Shown here: one piece after another, positions 6,933 through 14,622 of the stretch
Position numbering within the stretch: position 1 is the first letter of the stretch
Layout: each line of letters begins with the position of its first letter
NCBI RefSeq assembly: GCF_020524325.1
Contig: NZ_JAIVKY010000009.1
Coordinates: forward strand, 186,001 to 250,000
Source: Sutcliffiella horikoshii
Lineage (GTDB): Bacteria > Bacillota > Bacilli > Bacillales > Bacillaceae_I
Direction: 5' to 3'
Length of the DNA stretch: 64,000 nt
Made by a program: the position numbers and the translations under genes
Notes under the pieces: generated by a model
Seen by the model: the letters and a program-made list of their open reading frames with translations, nothing else
What the model was told of the DNA's origin: nothing
The model's database searches: none

Positions 6933-9263
6933 TTACCGCAAACCCGGGTCTAGGAACCTGTCCCCACAACCCTTCCCTACACTACATACCTCCAAATAAT
7001 GCATTGCTCTAGTACACGCAGTATAGAAAACCCTTCTCAAGCTCTCATCACCATACACTTTATCGGATGCATTATAAATAATGACAGCATCAAACTCGAT
7101 ACCCTTGGACAAGTAGGACGGCACAACAACCACGCCTTGTTCGTACTCCATGGAGTTCATTTTCAGCAGCTTCAAATCATTAATCCTAGGTGAAAGTGAT
7201 TCAAACGCACGACCACTCTCTTCACTTGACTTGCAGATAATCGCAATACTGTGATAACCGTGGCCTCTTAGCTCCTTAACCCGAGCAGTAATCCCAGCAT
7301 GCAAACTATCAAAATCAGCAACTTCCGTCATCACAGGTTCCTCTCCGTCCCGATCAAACGGAATGATCTGATCCCCGTTTGGAACAAGCCTTCTTGTAAA
7401 CTCAATGATCGGACGTGTAGACCGATAACTCCGCGTAATATTAATGATTTCCGTCTTTTCCTCTCCATAAAGACCCTTCAAAACATCAAAGTTGACCGCT
7501 TCACTCGCATGCGCGAAGATCGCCTGGTTAAAATCCCCCAGGACAGTCATTCTAGCAGCAGGGAAAAGGCGCTTCATGAACTCAAATTGAAACGGCGAGT
7601 AATCCTGCGCCTCGTCCACGACAAAATGCTTGATGGAGCTGTTAATCTGAAAGCCAAGAATCAATTCTTTTAAAAGTAAAAATGGCGTCGCGTCCTCATA
7701 CATCAGTTTATCTTCCGCAAGTGCCTTCACTGGTCCCTGGCAAATCGCCGGCCAATCTTCAGGCGACGTTCCTTCCAGCCACTTGCCAACACGCTCCGGC
7801 TCTGCAAAAATCTGCTCATACAACGTTTTAAAGTTGATAAATTGATAAGCACATACCCGCTGACGCAATGGCTTCATCTTTTTATGCACCAGCAACCTCC
7901 CAAGCGACCTCGGATCCACCTCATAATCCGCGACCTCTTCCCTTTCCAAGCCTTTCTTTTTCGCCAAAAAGGCACGGGCTTCATTGTATTCCTCATTACT
8001 GAGAAGTTCCATCTCCTCCTGCACCCAAGGCTTATCGCTTTCGGTTTTCTGGATTGATTTTACCTCTTTAATCAGCCAATCCTTCAACTTTTCCAAACGG
8101 TTGGACAGACGAAGCCCCGTTTCATACTGATAAAAACGGTCTGCAATTTGCTGTGCCGAAACAATTGTTTCCCCTCTAAAGGTGATGTCTTTAAACGTCA
8201 TTCCTTCCAACGCTAACGACTCTATATAAGATTGAATGGCATCATAAAAGCGAAGCGAAGCCTTAAATTTAATGCCCGCAAGTCTAGCTTTATACCCAGG
8301 CGTTCCACTCTCCGTCAACACATACTCCAACTGCTCATAAGGATTTTCCACTTGAAACGATTTGGAGAGACGGTGATCAAGATACTCCTGAAAGGTAACC
8401 TGCTGCATGCTCTCTTCGCCAAGCTCCGGCAGAACATTGGATACATAGCTTTTAAACATCGAGTTCGGTGAGAACAAAAGGATCTGGTCTGCGTCCAGGT
8501 TGTCTTTATATTTGTATAGTAAATACGCAATCCGTTGCAGCGCAGCTGAAGTCTTGCCACTACCAGCCGCACCATGAACAATCAGAAGCCTCCCGCTATC
8601 ATGCCTTATAATTCGGTTCTGTTCTTGCTGGATCGTAGCAACGATATTATGCATGTAGTTGTCTGCAGTCGCCTTGCCAAGCACCTTTTGTAAAATTTCA
8701 TCCCCAATGGTGAGACTTGTGTCAAACATGGATTCGAGCTCACCATCTCGGATTAGGTACTGCCACTTCTTTTCCAAGGTGCCCACGATTTCGCCCCCAG
8801 GAGTCGTGTACCTGGCACGGCCCGGTTGGTAATCATAGTAGACGCTTGAGATAGGAGCCCGCCAATCATATATAAGGAAGTCCTCCCCACTTTGATCCAT
8901 AAGGGCGGAGATTCCAATATAAATTTGCTCCTCCTCTGAAGTTCCATCTTCTTTAAAATCGATGCGGCCGAAATAAGGAATCTCCTCCATTTTACGTAAG
9001 GTGATCAAACGCTTGGCAGCATGCCTGTGGGAGCTCTGACTCACTGACAACGCTTGCGCCTCCTGCCTCAAGCCAATGATTGTTTCGAGATAATCATCAA
9101 AAGAATCCGTACTAACCTTAACCTCATCCCAAAAGTGTTTGCGAATCGTAATGACTTCATCCTTACGCTTGGAAGTCTCGTTTTCCAACTTCCCGATCTC
9201 CTCTGTAATGGTCTCCATCACATTGTCCACACGTTTTTGCTCCAACTGAAATTCCGTACTCAT
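6933..9263 (-). CDS. helD: RNA polymerase recycling motor ATPase HelD (UvrD-like helicase family)
   Basis: 776 residues, matching Bacillus HelD. It binds stalled or post-termination RNA polymerase and uses ATP to release nucleic acids. The N-terminal coiled-coil arm (about 1-75) is followed by the split SF1 helicase core: Walker A GAAGSGKT at residues 231-238, DEXX box VVDEAQDYSPFQ near 580, and a late motif EFDAVIIYNASD with FYTACTRAM near 750. The ATG has AAGGAG-like bases upstream. The last eleven residues (CGDRFLDPGLR) are encoded by a GGGGACAGGCAC element, so the natural C-terminus has been altered. It is monocistronic. Confidence 0.92.
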   Translation of the reverse strand: MSTEFQLEQKRVDNVMETITEEIGKLENETSKRKDEVITIRKHFWDEVKVSTDSFDDYLETIIGLRQEAQALSVSQSSHRHAAKRLITLRKMEEIPYFGRIDFKEDGTSEEEQIYIGISALMDQSGEDFLIYDWRAPISSVYYDYQPGRARYTTPGGEIVGTLEKKWQYLIRDGELESMFDTSLTIGDEILQKVLGKATADNYMHNIVATIQQEQNRIIRHDSGRLLIVHGAAGSGKTSAALQRIAYLLYKYKDNLDADQILLFSPNSMFKSYVSNVLPELGEESMQQVTFQEYLDHRLSKSFQVENPYEQLEYVLTESGTPGYKARLAGIKFKASLRFYDAIQSYIESLALEGMTFKDITFRGETIVSAQQIADRFYQYETGLRLSNRLEKLKDWLIKEVKSIQKTESDKPWVQEEMELLSNEEYNEARAFLAKKKGLEREEVADYEVDPRSLGRLLVHKKMKPLRQRVCAYQFINFKTLYEQIFAEPERVGKWLEGTSPEDWPAICQGPVKALAEDKLMYEDATPFLLLKELILGFQINSSIKHFVVDEAQDYSPFQFEFMKRLFPAARMTVLGDFNQAIFAHASEAVNFDVLKGLYGEEKTEIINITRSYRSTRPIIEFTRRLVPNGDQIIPFDRDGEEPVMTEVADFDSLHAGITARVKELRGHGYHSIAIICKSSEESGRAFESLSPRINDLKLLKMNSMEYEQGVVVVPSYLSKGIEFDAVIIYNASDKVYGDESLRRVFYTACTRAMHYLEVCSVGKGCGDRFLDPGLR
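6944..6965 (-). repeat. GGGGACAGGCAC element inside the helD 3' end
   Basis: On the minus strand GGGGACAGGTTCCTAGACCC is in frame in the last codons of helD and is translated as GDRFLDP before the TAA stop. Orientation matches the gene. Confidence 0.8.
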
Positions 9264-9302
9264 GCAAACACTCCTTTTTTTCGAAAATGGATAATTAGGG
9301 GG

Positions 9303-9356
9303 TTGACTCCGGGGTGGATTGTATTGTATGATTATAATAGGGATAATTATACAATA
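9303..9356. promoter_or_regulatory. Promoter-like sequence with long inverted repeat upstream of helD
   Basis: TATTGTAT (9322-9329) and ATACAATA (9349-9356) enclose a nested ATTAT/ATAAT pair, giving an interrupted inverted repeat about 35 bp across. On the plus strand TTGACT (9303) and TATGAT (9327) are spaced by 18 bases. On the minus strand a TATAAT lies in the repeat, in position to serve helD. It could be an operator or a divergent promoter region. Confidence 0.45.
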
Positions 9357-9426
9357 AAACTATACGTTACAATACAGTCCATTTGAATTTACCATGTATT
9401 TGGTGAGTATTCAAGTGTTTTTTTGT

Positions 9427-9457
9427 GTCGAGGGGACAGATACCTCGACATTTTTTT
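9427..9457 (+). terminator. GGGGACAGGCAC element that forms a terminator-like hairpin
   Basis: GTCGAGG pairs with CCTCGAC across GGACAGATA and is followed by ATTTTTTTG. The element copy here therefore reads as an intrinsic terminator on the plus strand, although no plus-strand gene precedes it. The remainder of 9264-9600 shows no coding sequence. Confidence 0.55.
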
Positions 9458-9600
9458 GTTTAAAACCAGGAATAAGCGATATTCTTGGCTTTTTATTTTC
9501 TAAGCTTCTTTCCCCACCTCGATAAGATCAGCTCCATCTACATGAAAACAACTCTCTTAAGTAATACAATCCTGTTTGGAGGAAAAACTATATAAAATAA

Positions 9601-9652
9601 TTGACAGAAGTAAGTGTTACTTTGTATTATATGTTTAAACACTTAAACATAT
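9601..9652 (+). promoter_or_regulatory. Promoter and operator of the SDR gene
   Basis: TTGACA (9601-9606) and TATTAT (9625-9630) are spaced by 18 bases. A perfect inverted repeat, ATATGTTTAA-ACAC-TTAAACATAT (9629-9652), begins within the -10 hexamer and covers the expected start site. This is where a TetR- or MarR-type repressor would bind. No regulator gene adjoins it. Confidence 0.7.
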
Positions 9653-9682
9653 AAAATATTAACAAAAAGGAAGGTAATATAT

Positions 9683-10447
9683 ATGACGAAAACAGCTGTT
9701 ATCACAGGAGCGTCTAGCGGACTTGGCTTAGAATTTGTTAAATTATTTGCGAATGATGGCTATAATTTAGTAGTAATAGCACGCAATGAAGAAAAACTTC
9801 TAGAAATAAAAAGAGACTTTCCTGATATTAACGTTACAGTAATTGCTAAGGACTTGAGCATGCCCAATGCAAGTAAAGAGATTTTGGACGAAATTCAAAC
9901 AAAGAAAATCTCCGTGGATGTATTAGTAAACAATGCCGGCTTTGGATTATTAGGATCCTTTGAAAGCCTCAATATTGAGCAGCAATTAAATATGATTCAC
10001 CTCAATGTTTCATCTTTAACCGAACTAACCTATCATTTGCTTCCGGACCTGAAGAAAAGTAAGTCCGGAAAAATATTAAACGTGGCAAGTACAGCAGCAT
10101 TCCAACCAGGACCAAATATGGCTGTCTACTATGCCACAAAAGCATATGTTCTATCCTTCTCAGAAGCTTTGGCTGAGGAGTTGAAAGAAGATAATATTAC
10201 AGTGACCACTCTATGTCCTGGTGCAACCAAAACAAACTTTAGTTCTGTCGCAAAAGTGGAGAATACGAAAATGTTCAGCAATGCCATGTCTTCTGATGTT
10301 GTAGCACAACAAGGGTATCATGCTTTAATGCAAGGAAAAGGTGTGGTGATAACCGGCGGATTTAACAAAGTTGGTGCATTGGCCGCTAAATTTTTACCAA
10401 GACGAACGGCAGCTAAGGTTGCAAAGCTTGTCATGAAAGAAAACTAA
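9683..10447 (+). CDS. SDR family NAD(P)-dependent oxidoreductase
   Basis: 254 residues, a classical short-chain dehydrogenase. The cofactor loop is TGASSGLG (8-15), followed by VIARNEEKL at the end of beta-2, where Arg34 may favour NADPH. The NNAG motif is at 83-86, and the catalytic residues are Ser136 (NVAS), Tyr150 and Lys153 (YYATK). It resembles the DltE/YdfG-like group of SDRs acting on small carbonyl or hydroxyl compounds; the substrate is not predictable. AAGGAAGG precedes the ATG. It has its own promoter with a palindromic operator, and a GGGGACAGGCAC element plus a terminator follow. An inducible single-gene unit is inferred. Confidence 0.88.
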   Translation: MTKTAVITGASSGLGLEFVKLFANDGYNLVVIARNEEKLLEIKRDFPDINVTVIAKDLSMPNASKEILDEIQTKKISVDVLVNNAGFGLLGSFESLNIEQQLNMIHLNVSSLTELTYHLLPDLKKSKSGKILNVASTAAFQPGPNMAVYYATKAYVLSFSEALAEELKEDNITVTTLCPGATKTNFSSVAKVENTKMFSNAMSSDVVAQQGYHALMQGKGVVITGGFNKVGALAAKFLPRRTAAKVAKLVMKEN

Positions 10448-10470
10448 AGGGAACAGGCACACCGACCCAT
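10448..10470 (+). repeat. GGGGACAGGCAC element
   Basis: AGGGAACAGGCACACCGACCCA starts at the base after the TAA stop of the SDR, in the gene's orientation. It lies 24 bases before the AGCCGAGAAT terminator. Confidence 0.75.
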
Positions 10471-10493
10471 TTTCCATAACACATACACATGAA

Positions 10494-10526
10494 AGCCGAG
10501 AATCGCATGGATTCTCGGCTCTTTTT
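10494..10526 (+). terminator. Intrinsic terminator (shared AGCCGAGAAT stem)
   Basis: AGCCGAGAATC and GATTCTCGGCT form an 11-bp perfect stem around a 5-base loop, followed by CTTTTTC. It ends the SDR unit. The same stem recurs at 11854 and 12731. Confidence 0.9.
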
Positions 10527-10628
10527 CATGCTAGAAAATTTCTTAAAAGTTCATTCAATATGTTATGATATTTAGGTTATTTATCTACCATACTACACAT
10601 GCCCATTCAGCTTAGAAAAGAGGTATTT

Positions 10629-11828
10629 ATGCAATCTGAGAAATTAACGAGGCAACATTGGTTGCTCATTTTAACCCTTTCTTTATTAACATTTGTCCTT
10701 GGAACAAGTGAGTTTGTTATAGTAGGAATTTTGACAGAGATTTCTTCAAGCCTTGATATGTCTAACGCGAAGGCTGGCACACTTGTTTCTGCGTTTGCCA
10801 TTACGTTTGCCATTGCCACACCAATCGTGATGTCCGCAACAAGTCATTTTCCTAAGCGAAAATGGATGTTGGTGTTGATTGGAGCGTTCATTATTTTTAA
10901 TGCTTTATGCGCCGTTTCTACATCTTACACGATGCTGCTTTCTTTTCGAATTCTAACGGCTATTGTTACAGGTGTCCTGATCTCCCTAGCCATGATTGTG
11001 GCGAGTGAAACGATGCCTGCAGCCAAGCGTGGCCTTGCCATATCCTTCGTGTTCGGTGGTTTTACCCTTGCGAACGTTATTGGAGTGCCTATTGGGACGC
11101 TTGTGGCATCCTGGTTCGGGTGGAATTCCACGTTCATGCTGACTACCATACTGGGAGTATTGGCGTTTTTGGCTTCCTATTTTGTGCTGCCGAGCAAGCT
11201 CAGTCAGGTTCGTAGCTCCATTCGTGATCAGTTCTCGTTGCTGACCAACCCAAGAATCTTAATTGCTTTTTTCATTCCCGCTCTTGGATTTGGGGCAACC
11301 TACGTCGTCTTTACGTACCTTGTTCCGATCTTGAAGGGAATGGGCGCACCAAGCTATTCCATCAGTTTGATTCTTTTCGCGTACGGATTCATCTCAATTT
11401 TTAGTAACATTCTAGCAGGGAAAATAGCCAGTCATAACGCAATCGGTCGTCTTCGATTTGTGTTTCTCATTCAGGCAGCTGTATTGATCAGCTTATTTTG
11501 GACCATCAACCATTTCGGGTTGGGACTTATAAACATTGGATTGATGTCGTTGATGGCCATTCTTTTAACTACATCCACCCAGCTTTACCTCATAGACCTA
11601 GCCAAGATCTATCAGCCAAGTGCAACAGGGCTCGCTGCTTCCCTCATGCCAGTGGCAAGTAACGTCGGCATCGCACTCGGGTCAGCCTTGGGTGGAGTCG
11701 TATACCATCAAGTAGGCCTCATCCATGTTACATGGGTTGGGGGAATTGTTGCAGTTTGTGCGAGTCTTCTTACGTTTTTGAGTTATTATTTGGATCAAAA
11801 AGAGGCGTCGAGGGGATTTGCACGCTGA
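10629..11828 (+). CDS. MFS transporter (DHA1 family exporter)
   Basis: From the ATG at 10629, which has AAAGAGGT 5 bases ahead and is preferred over an upstream ATG at 10599, the protein has 399 residues. Twelve hydrophobic segments are visible. The signatures are LGTSEFVIVGIL in TM1, FAITFAIATPIVM in TM2, a short SHFPKRKW loop and GVPIGTLVASWFGWN after TM5. This is the AraJ/YdhP-like drug:proton antiporter group, which exports small lipophilic compounds or sugars. The final residues (SRGFAR) and the stop codon lie in a degenerate GGGGACAGGCAC element. A terminator follows. Confidence 0.85.
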   Translation: MQSEKLTRQHWLLILTLSLLTFVLGTSEFVIVGILTEISSSLDMSNAKAGTLVSAFAITFAIATPIVMSATSHFPKRKWMLVLIGAFIIFNALCAVSTSYTMLLSFRILTAIVTGVLISLAMIVASETMPAAKRGLAISFVFGGFTLANVIGVPIGTLVASWFGWNSTFMLTTILGVLAFLASYFVLPSKLSQVRSSIRDQFSLLTNPRILIAFFIPALGFGATYVVFTYLVPILKGMGAPSYSISLILFAYGFISIFSNILAGKIASHNAIGRLRFVFLIQAAVLISLFWTINHFGLGLINIGLMSLMAILLTTSTQLYLIDLAKIYQPSATGLAASLMPVASNVGIALGSALGGVVYHQVGLIHVTWVGGIVAVCASLLTFLSYYLDQKEASRGFAR

Positions 11829-11832
11829 CCCA
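11811..11832 (+). repeat. GGGGACAGGCAC element overlapping the MFS stop
   Basis: GAGGGGATTTGCACGCTGACCCA keeps both ends of the element (GAGGGGA, GCACGCTGACCCA). The transporter's TGA stop lies within it. Confidence 0.65.
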
Positions 11833-11853
11833 TTTTGTTATTGACACACATAG

Positions 11854-11887
11854 AGCCGAGAATAGTTAATATTCTCAGCTCTTTTTT
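11854..11887 (+). terminator. Intrinsic terminator (shared AGCCGAGAAT stem)
   Basis: AGCCGAGAAT and ATTCTCAGCT pair around a short AT-rich loop and are followed by CTTTTTTG. It ends the MFS gene. The preceding spacer (TTGACACACATAG) resembles the ACATACACATGAA before the 10494 terminator. Confidence 0.88.
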
Positions 11888-11913
11888 GTAGGAAATAGCG
11901 GGACAATGGGCTA

Positions 11914-12363
11914 TTATAACCTATAGTCCTTAGCTGTACCCCAGTACTCAAATTGGTTGTAGGTAGGGTCCGTTGAATCAAACTGAATCCAGATGGGAGC
12001 ATTAATTAATAGTGGATTGGATGTAGTGAACTTTTTATCCCCATAGACGATCGCTTCAAGCGCCAAGGGCAATTCTCGTCTAAAGATAGTATTACGGATA
12101 GCGTTCATTGCAGGACCATAATCTCCTACATAAACGTAAACATACAAGAATAAACCACAGTTAGAATTTCTCCATTCTGCTAAAACCTCATCCCTCATAC
12201 TAGTGATCTTATTATAAGCAAATTGTAAGCCTATAGTCAGAAAAAGTTCAACTGTGATATCCGAGTGGGTCAAAGTATATTTTCGTCCCAGTATTGGTTC
12301 TGTCGTTGTCACACCTGGTCTGAATTCCACATAAAGCTTTTCAGGATCTAACCTTCTCATCAT
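11914..12363 (-). CDS. Stay-green (SGR) family protein
   Basis: 149 residues. The sequence carries the stay-green signature: the N-terminal LDPEKLYVEFRPGV, RKYTLTHSDITVELFLTIG, a DEVLAEW segment, NTIFRRELPLALEAIVYGD and the C-terminal NQFEYWGTAKDYR. In plants SGR is the Mg-dechelatase that starts chlorophyll breakdown, and bacterial homologues with dechelating activity in vitro have been described. A Bacillaceae cell has no chlorophyll, so the native substrate must be another metal complex or tetrapyrrole-like compound. The gene is close to the family's core length with no transit peptide. It is alone between a convergent MFS gene and a small membrane protein. Confidence 0.85.
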   Translation of the reverse strand: MMRRLDPEKLYVEFRPGVTTTEPILGRKYTLTHSDITVELFLTIGLQFAYNKITSMRDEVLAEWRNSNCGLFLYVYVYVGDYGPAMNAIRNTIFRRELPLALEAIVYGDKKFTTSNPLLINAPIWIQFDSTDPTYNQFEYWGTAKDYRL

Positions 12364-12425
12364 TCAGCTCCATTTCTTGGGTCATTGGGTCACCTCAACC
12401 CATTTTTATGATAAGACTGGTTGCA

Positions 12426-12614
12426 TCAATCAGCATTTCGAACAATAAGGTAGGCGATTAATCCTAAAGGTCCAGTTGCGAATACAATCAGCGCCCACAA
12501 ACAACCAATGTTGGTACCATGCTTCTCTTTTGCGTCCACGAAAACCCAAAATAAAATCACATAACTCAGTAAATATAATAGTGGGATGGCAAAAAAAAGT
12601 AAGGATATATCCAT
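12426..12614 (-). CDS. Small membrane protein, PLDc_N-like
   Basis: 62 residues with two hydrophobic helices (LLFFAIPLLYLLSYVILFWVF and CLWALIVFATGPLGLIAYLI) separated by VDAKEKHGTN. The second helix with its GPLGLIAYLIVR end is characteristic of the short PLDc_N-type membrane hairpin found alone in many Bacillus proteins. GGAGGAGGAACC precedes the ATG. Function is unknown. Confidence 0.65.
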   Translation of the reverse strand: MDISLLFFAIPLLYLLSYVILFWVFVDAKEKHGTNIGCLWALIVFATGPLGLIAYLIVRNAD

Positions 12615-12694
12615 ATGATTGGTTCCTCCTCCCTCTATACCTTCTATATTTATATTACGGATAAGAGGTGGAATATGTATTATGGGAAGTCATG

Positions 12695-12713
12695 AGCCCA
12701 GGCACGCCGACCT
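12695..12713 (+). repeat. GGGGACAGGCAC element, partly degenerate
   Basis: GAGCCCAGGCACGCCGACC keeps the CAGGCACGCCGACC part. It lies 18 bases before the third AGCCGAGAAT hairpin. Confidence 0.55.
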
Positions 12714-12730
12714 GTACACAGACACAAGAA

Positions 12731-12762
12731 AGCCGAGAATAGCAAGTAATTCTCGGCTTTTC
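12731..12762 (-). terminator. Terminator hairpin downstream of dus (shared AGCCGAGAAT stem)
   Basis: AGCCGAGAAT (12731) and ATTCTCGGCT (12749) form a 10-bp stem with an 8-base loop. The minus-strand tail is TTTCTTG and the plus-strand tail is TTTTC, so it may act in both directions. On the minus strand it follows the dihydrouridine synthase stop by about 45 bases. Confidence 0.75.
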
Positions 12763-12803
12763 ACTTTATCTATTTATTGTATAGTCGGTCACAGTAGCTG
12801 TGC

Positions 12804-13772
12804 CTACAACTCATTTTCTTTCTCAAAAGCATCCAGCAATGCCCGCACTTCGTCAGTTGATTTCGTGTTCATGAGTTGGTTTCTCAGTTCTCCAGCTCCA
12901 CGGAAGCCTTTGACATAGATTTTGAAAAAGCGGTGAAGCTTAGACATGTTGCGCGGTACGATTTCCGCATAATGATCTTGAAGATCCAGTTGCAACCTTA
13001 GGAGATCTAGATACTCCTTGCTGGTGTGCTCTTTCGGTTCTTTTTCGAAAGCAAATGGATTTTTGAAGATACCTCGTCCAATCATCACGCCGTCTATGCC
13101 ATATTTCTCGGCAAGCTCCTGCCCAACTTGACGGTTAGGGATATCTCCATTAATGGTTAGCAACGTATCCGGCGCAATGCGGTCACGCATTTCCTTAATT
13201 TCCGGAATCAGCTCCCAATGCGCATCGACTTCGCTCATTTCTTTTCGCGTACGCAAGTGAATGGATAGGTTGGCAATATCCTGCTCTAAAATATGCTTCA
13301 ACCATTCCTTCCACTCGTCTACTTCTGTAAAACCAAGTCGAGTTTTCACGCTGACTGGCAAGCCACCCGCTTTTGCAGCCTGGATCAGTTCTGCCGCAAC
13401 ATCTGGACGCTGGATAAGGCCGCTCCCTTTTCCTCTTGTCGCCACATTCGGTACAGGACAACCCATGTTTATGTCGATCCCCTTAAATCCAAGCTCCGCC
13501 ATCCCGATACTCATTTGACGGAAATACTCAGGATTATCGCCCCAAATATGCGCCACCATAGGCTGTTCCTCTTCTGTAAAAAGTAAACGCCCGCGCACGC
13601 TGTCTTTTCCTTCTGGATGACAATAGCTGTCAGAATTTGTAAACTCTGTAAAAAACACATCTGGGCGCCCCGCTTTCCTTACCACCGTGCGGAAAACTAC
13701 ATCCGTTACATCTTCCATCGGCGCCAACACAAAAAACGGCTTCGGTAAATCACGCCAAAAATTTTCTATCAT
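12804..13772 (-). CDS. tRNA-dihydrouridine synthase
   Basis: 322 residues, a flavin-dependent TIM barrel that reduces specific uridines in tRNA loops. Family marks are [13 protein letters not shown] at residues 16-28, the FMN and substrate region [19 protein letters not shown] with catalytic Cys105, [16 protein letters not shown] and the phosphate-binding [14 protein letters not shown] near 220. It is the YfjN/DusC-like branch rather than the YacF branch linked to lysS. An AT-rich gap lies before the SCO gene upstream, and the gene is probably its own unit. Confidence 0.9.
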   Translation of the reverse strand: MIENFWRDLPKPFFVLAPMEDVTDVVFRTVVRKAGRPDVFFTEFTNSDSYCHPEGKDSVRGRLLFTEEEQPMVAHIWGDNPEYFRQMSIGMAELGFKGIDINMGCPVPNVATRGKGSGLIQRPDVAAELIQAAKAGGLPVSVKTRLGFTEVDEWKEWLKHILEQDIANLSIHLRTRKEMSEVDAHWELIPEIKEMRDRIAPDTLLTINGDIPNRQVGQELAEKYGIDGVMIGRGIFKNPFAFEKEPKEHTSKEYLDLLRLQLDLQDHYAEIVPRNMSKLHRFFKIYVKGFRGAGELRNQLMNTKSTDEVRALLDAFEKENEL

Positions 13773-13928
13773 ATCAAGCTCAAATCCTCTCGTTAGTAAT
13801 GCAACTTCTCCTACCCGTTCAAAAATTTTACACTTATAACTTTATAACATGCTTCCTAACTAATTTTCAAACACTAGAAATTGGATATATAAGAAAATAC
13901 CATTATAACTTCTTTTATTAAAAACAAA

Positions 13929-13959
13929 AACGACTCAACACATAAGATGTAGAGTCGTT
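13929..13959 (-). terminator. Intrinsic terminator of the mnx/SCO operon
   Basis: AACGACTC and GAGTCGTT form an 8-bp stem with a 15-base loop, and on the minus strand the tail is TTTGTTTTT. It lies about 60 bases after the SCO stop. Confidence 0.85.
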
Positions 13960-13993
13960 TTGTCTGCCTGATGAATCTGATGAGGCAATTCTG

Positions 13994-14013
13994 GATCAAG
14001 GTTCCTGTCCCTA
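13994..14013 (-). repeat. GGGGACAGGCAC element, partial
   Basis: On the minus strand TAGGGACAGGAACCTTGATCC begins 8 bases after the stop of the SCO gene, in the gene's orientation. It lies between that stop and the terminator. Confidence 0.6.
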
Positions 14014-14021
14014 AAACCCAC

Positions 14022-14609
14022 TCAGTATAAAAATGAGATATCTTCTAGTATTTGAGTTGTATCCAGTGGATCATTGGCATTGGCCATGTCATATAGTGCG
14101 CGTATCTGGTTTTTATCATCGAGAAGGTACATGGTGGTGGAGTGGGAGAAGAAATCACCTTCAAGCTTTTGGTATTGCATGTTAAAACGGTTTGCAATTT
14201 CTTTTGTCTCAACTATGGTCCCTCTCAACCACTTCCACCCTTTAGGATCAGTGTTAAATGCCTGCGAGTACCTAAGAATAGATTCTTGTGTATCCTGCTC
14301 CGGATCAAGGGAGATGGCTACAATCTCCACCTTTTCACCAAATACTCCCTCGTTTTGAAGCTCGACTTGAAGCTTTGTTAAATCAACGATTGTCATGGGG
14401 CAAATATCAGGACAGCGGGTATAAAAAAAAGTGATAACCTTTACTTTTTTGTTGTTTAATTGATACGTACTCCCTTGGACATCTTGTAATTGAAAGTCGG
14501 ATACACTCCCCAAAACCGGGAGCTTTTCGTATTTTGGCCAAAAAAAGTATATCACTAAGAATCCAATAATACTAAAAGGAAGAAACAACAACCATGCTTT
14601 TTTTGTCAT
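14022..14609 (-). CDS. SCO family copper chaperone / thiol-redox protein
   Basis: 195 residues. One N-terminal membrane helix (about 5-23) anchors a thioredoxin-like domain outside the cell. The copper ligands of SCO proteins are present: CPDIC (Cys66, Cys70) and His156 (FFSHSTTMYL). Unlike B. subtilis YpmQ it lacks a lipobox cysteine. It starts 13 bases after mnxG and is the last gene of that operon, so it probably delivers copper to the multicopper oxidase rather than to cytochrome oxidase. The mnxC gene of Bacillus SG-1 is, as I recall, described as having Sco-like features. If so this is its counterpart in a different position; that identity is tentative. Confidence 0.85.
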   Translation of the reverse strand: MTKKAWLLFLPFSIIGFLVIYFFWPKYEKLPVLGSVSDFQLQDVQGSTYQLNNKKVKVITFFYTRCPDICPMTIVDLTKLQVELQNEGVFGEKVEIVAISLDPEQDTQESILRYSQAFNTDPKGWKWLRGTIVETKEIANRFNMQYQKLEGDFFSHSTTMYLLDDKNQIRALYDMANANDPLDTTQILEDISFLY

Positions 14610-14622
14610 TTAAATCCACACC

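Noticed and set aside
7299-8471. Open frames antisense to helD
   Set aside because: They lack ribosome sites and family features and mirror the codon use of helD.
13195-13586. Open frames overlapping the dihydrouridine synthase gene
   Set aside because: They are shadows of a strongly conserved enzyme in other frames.
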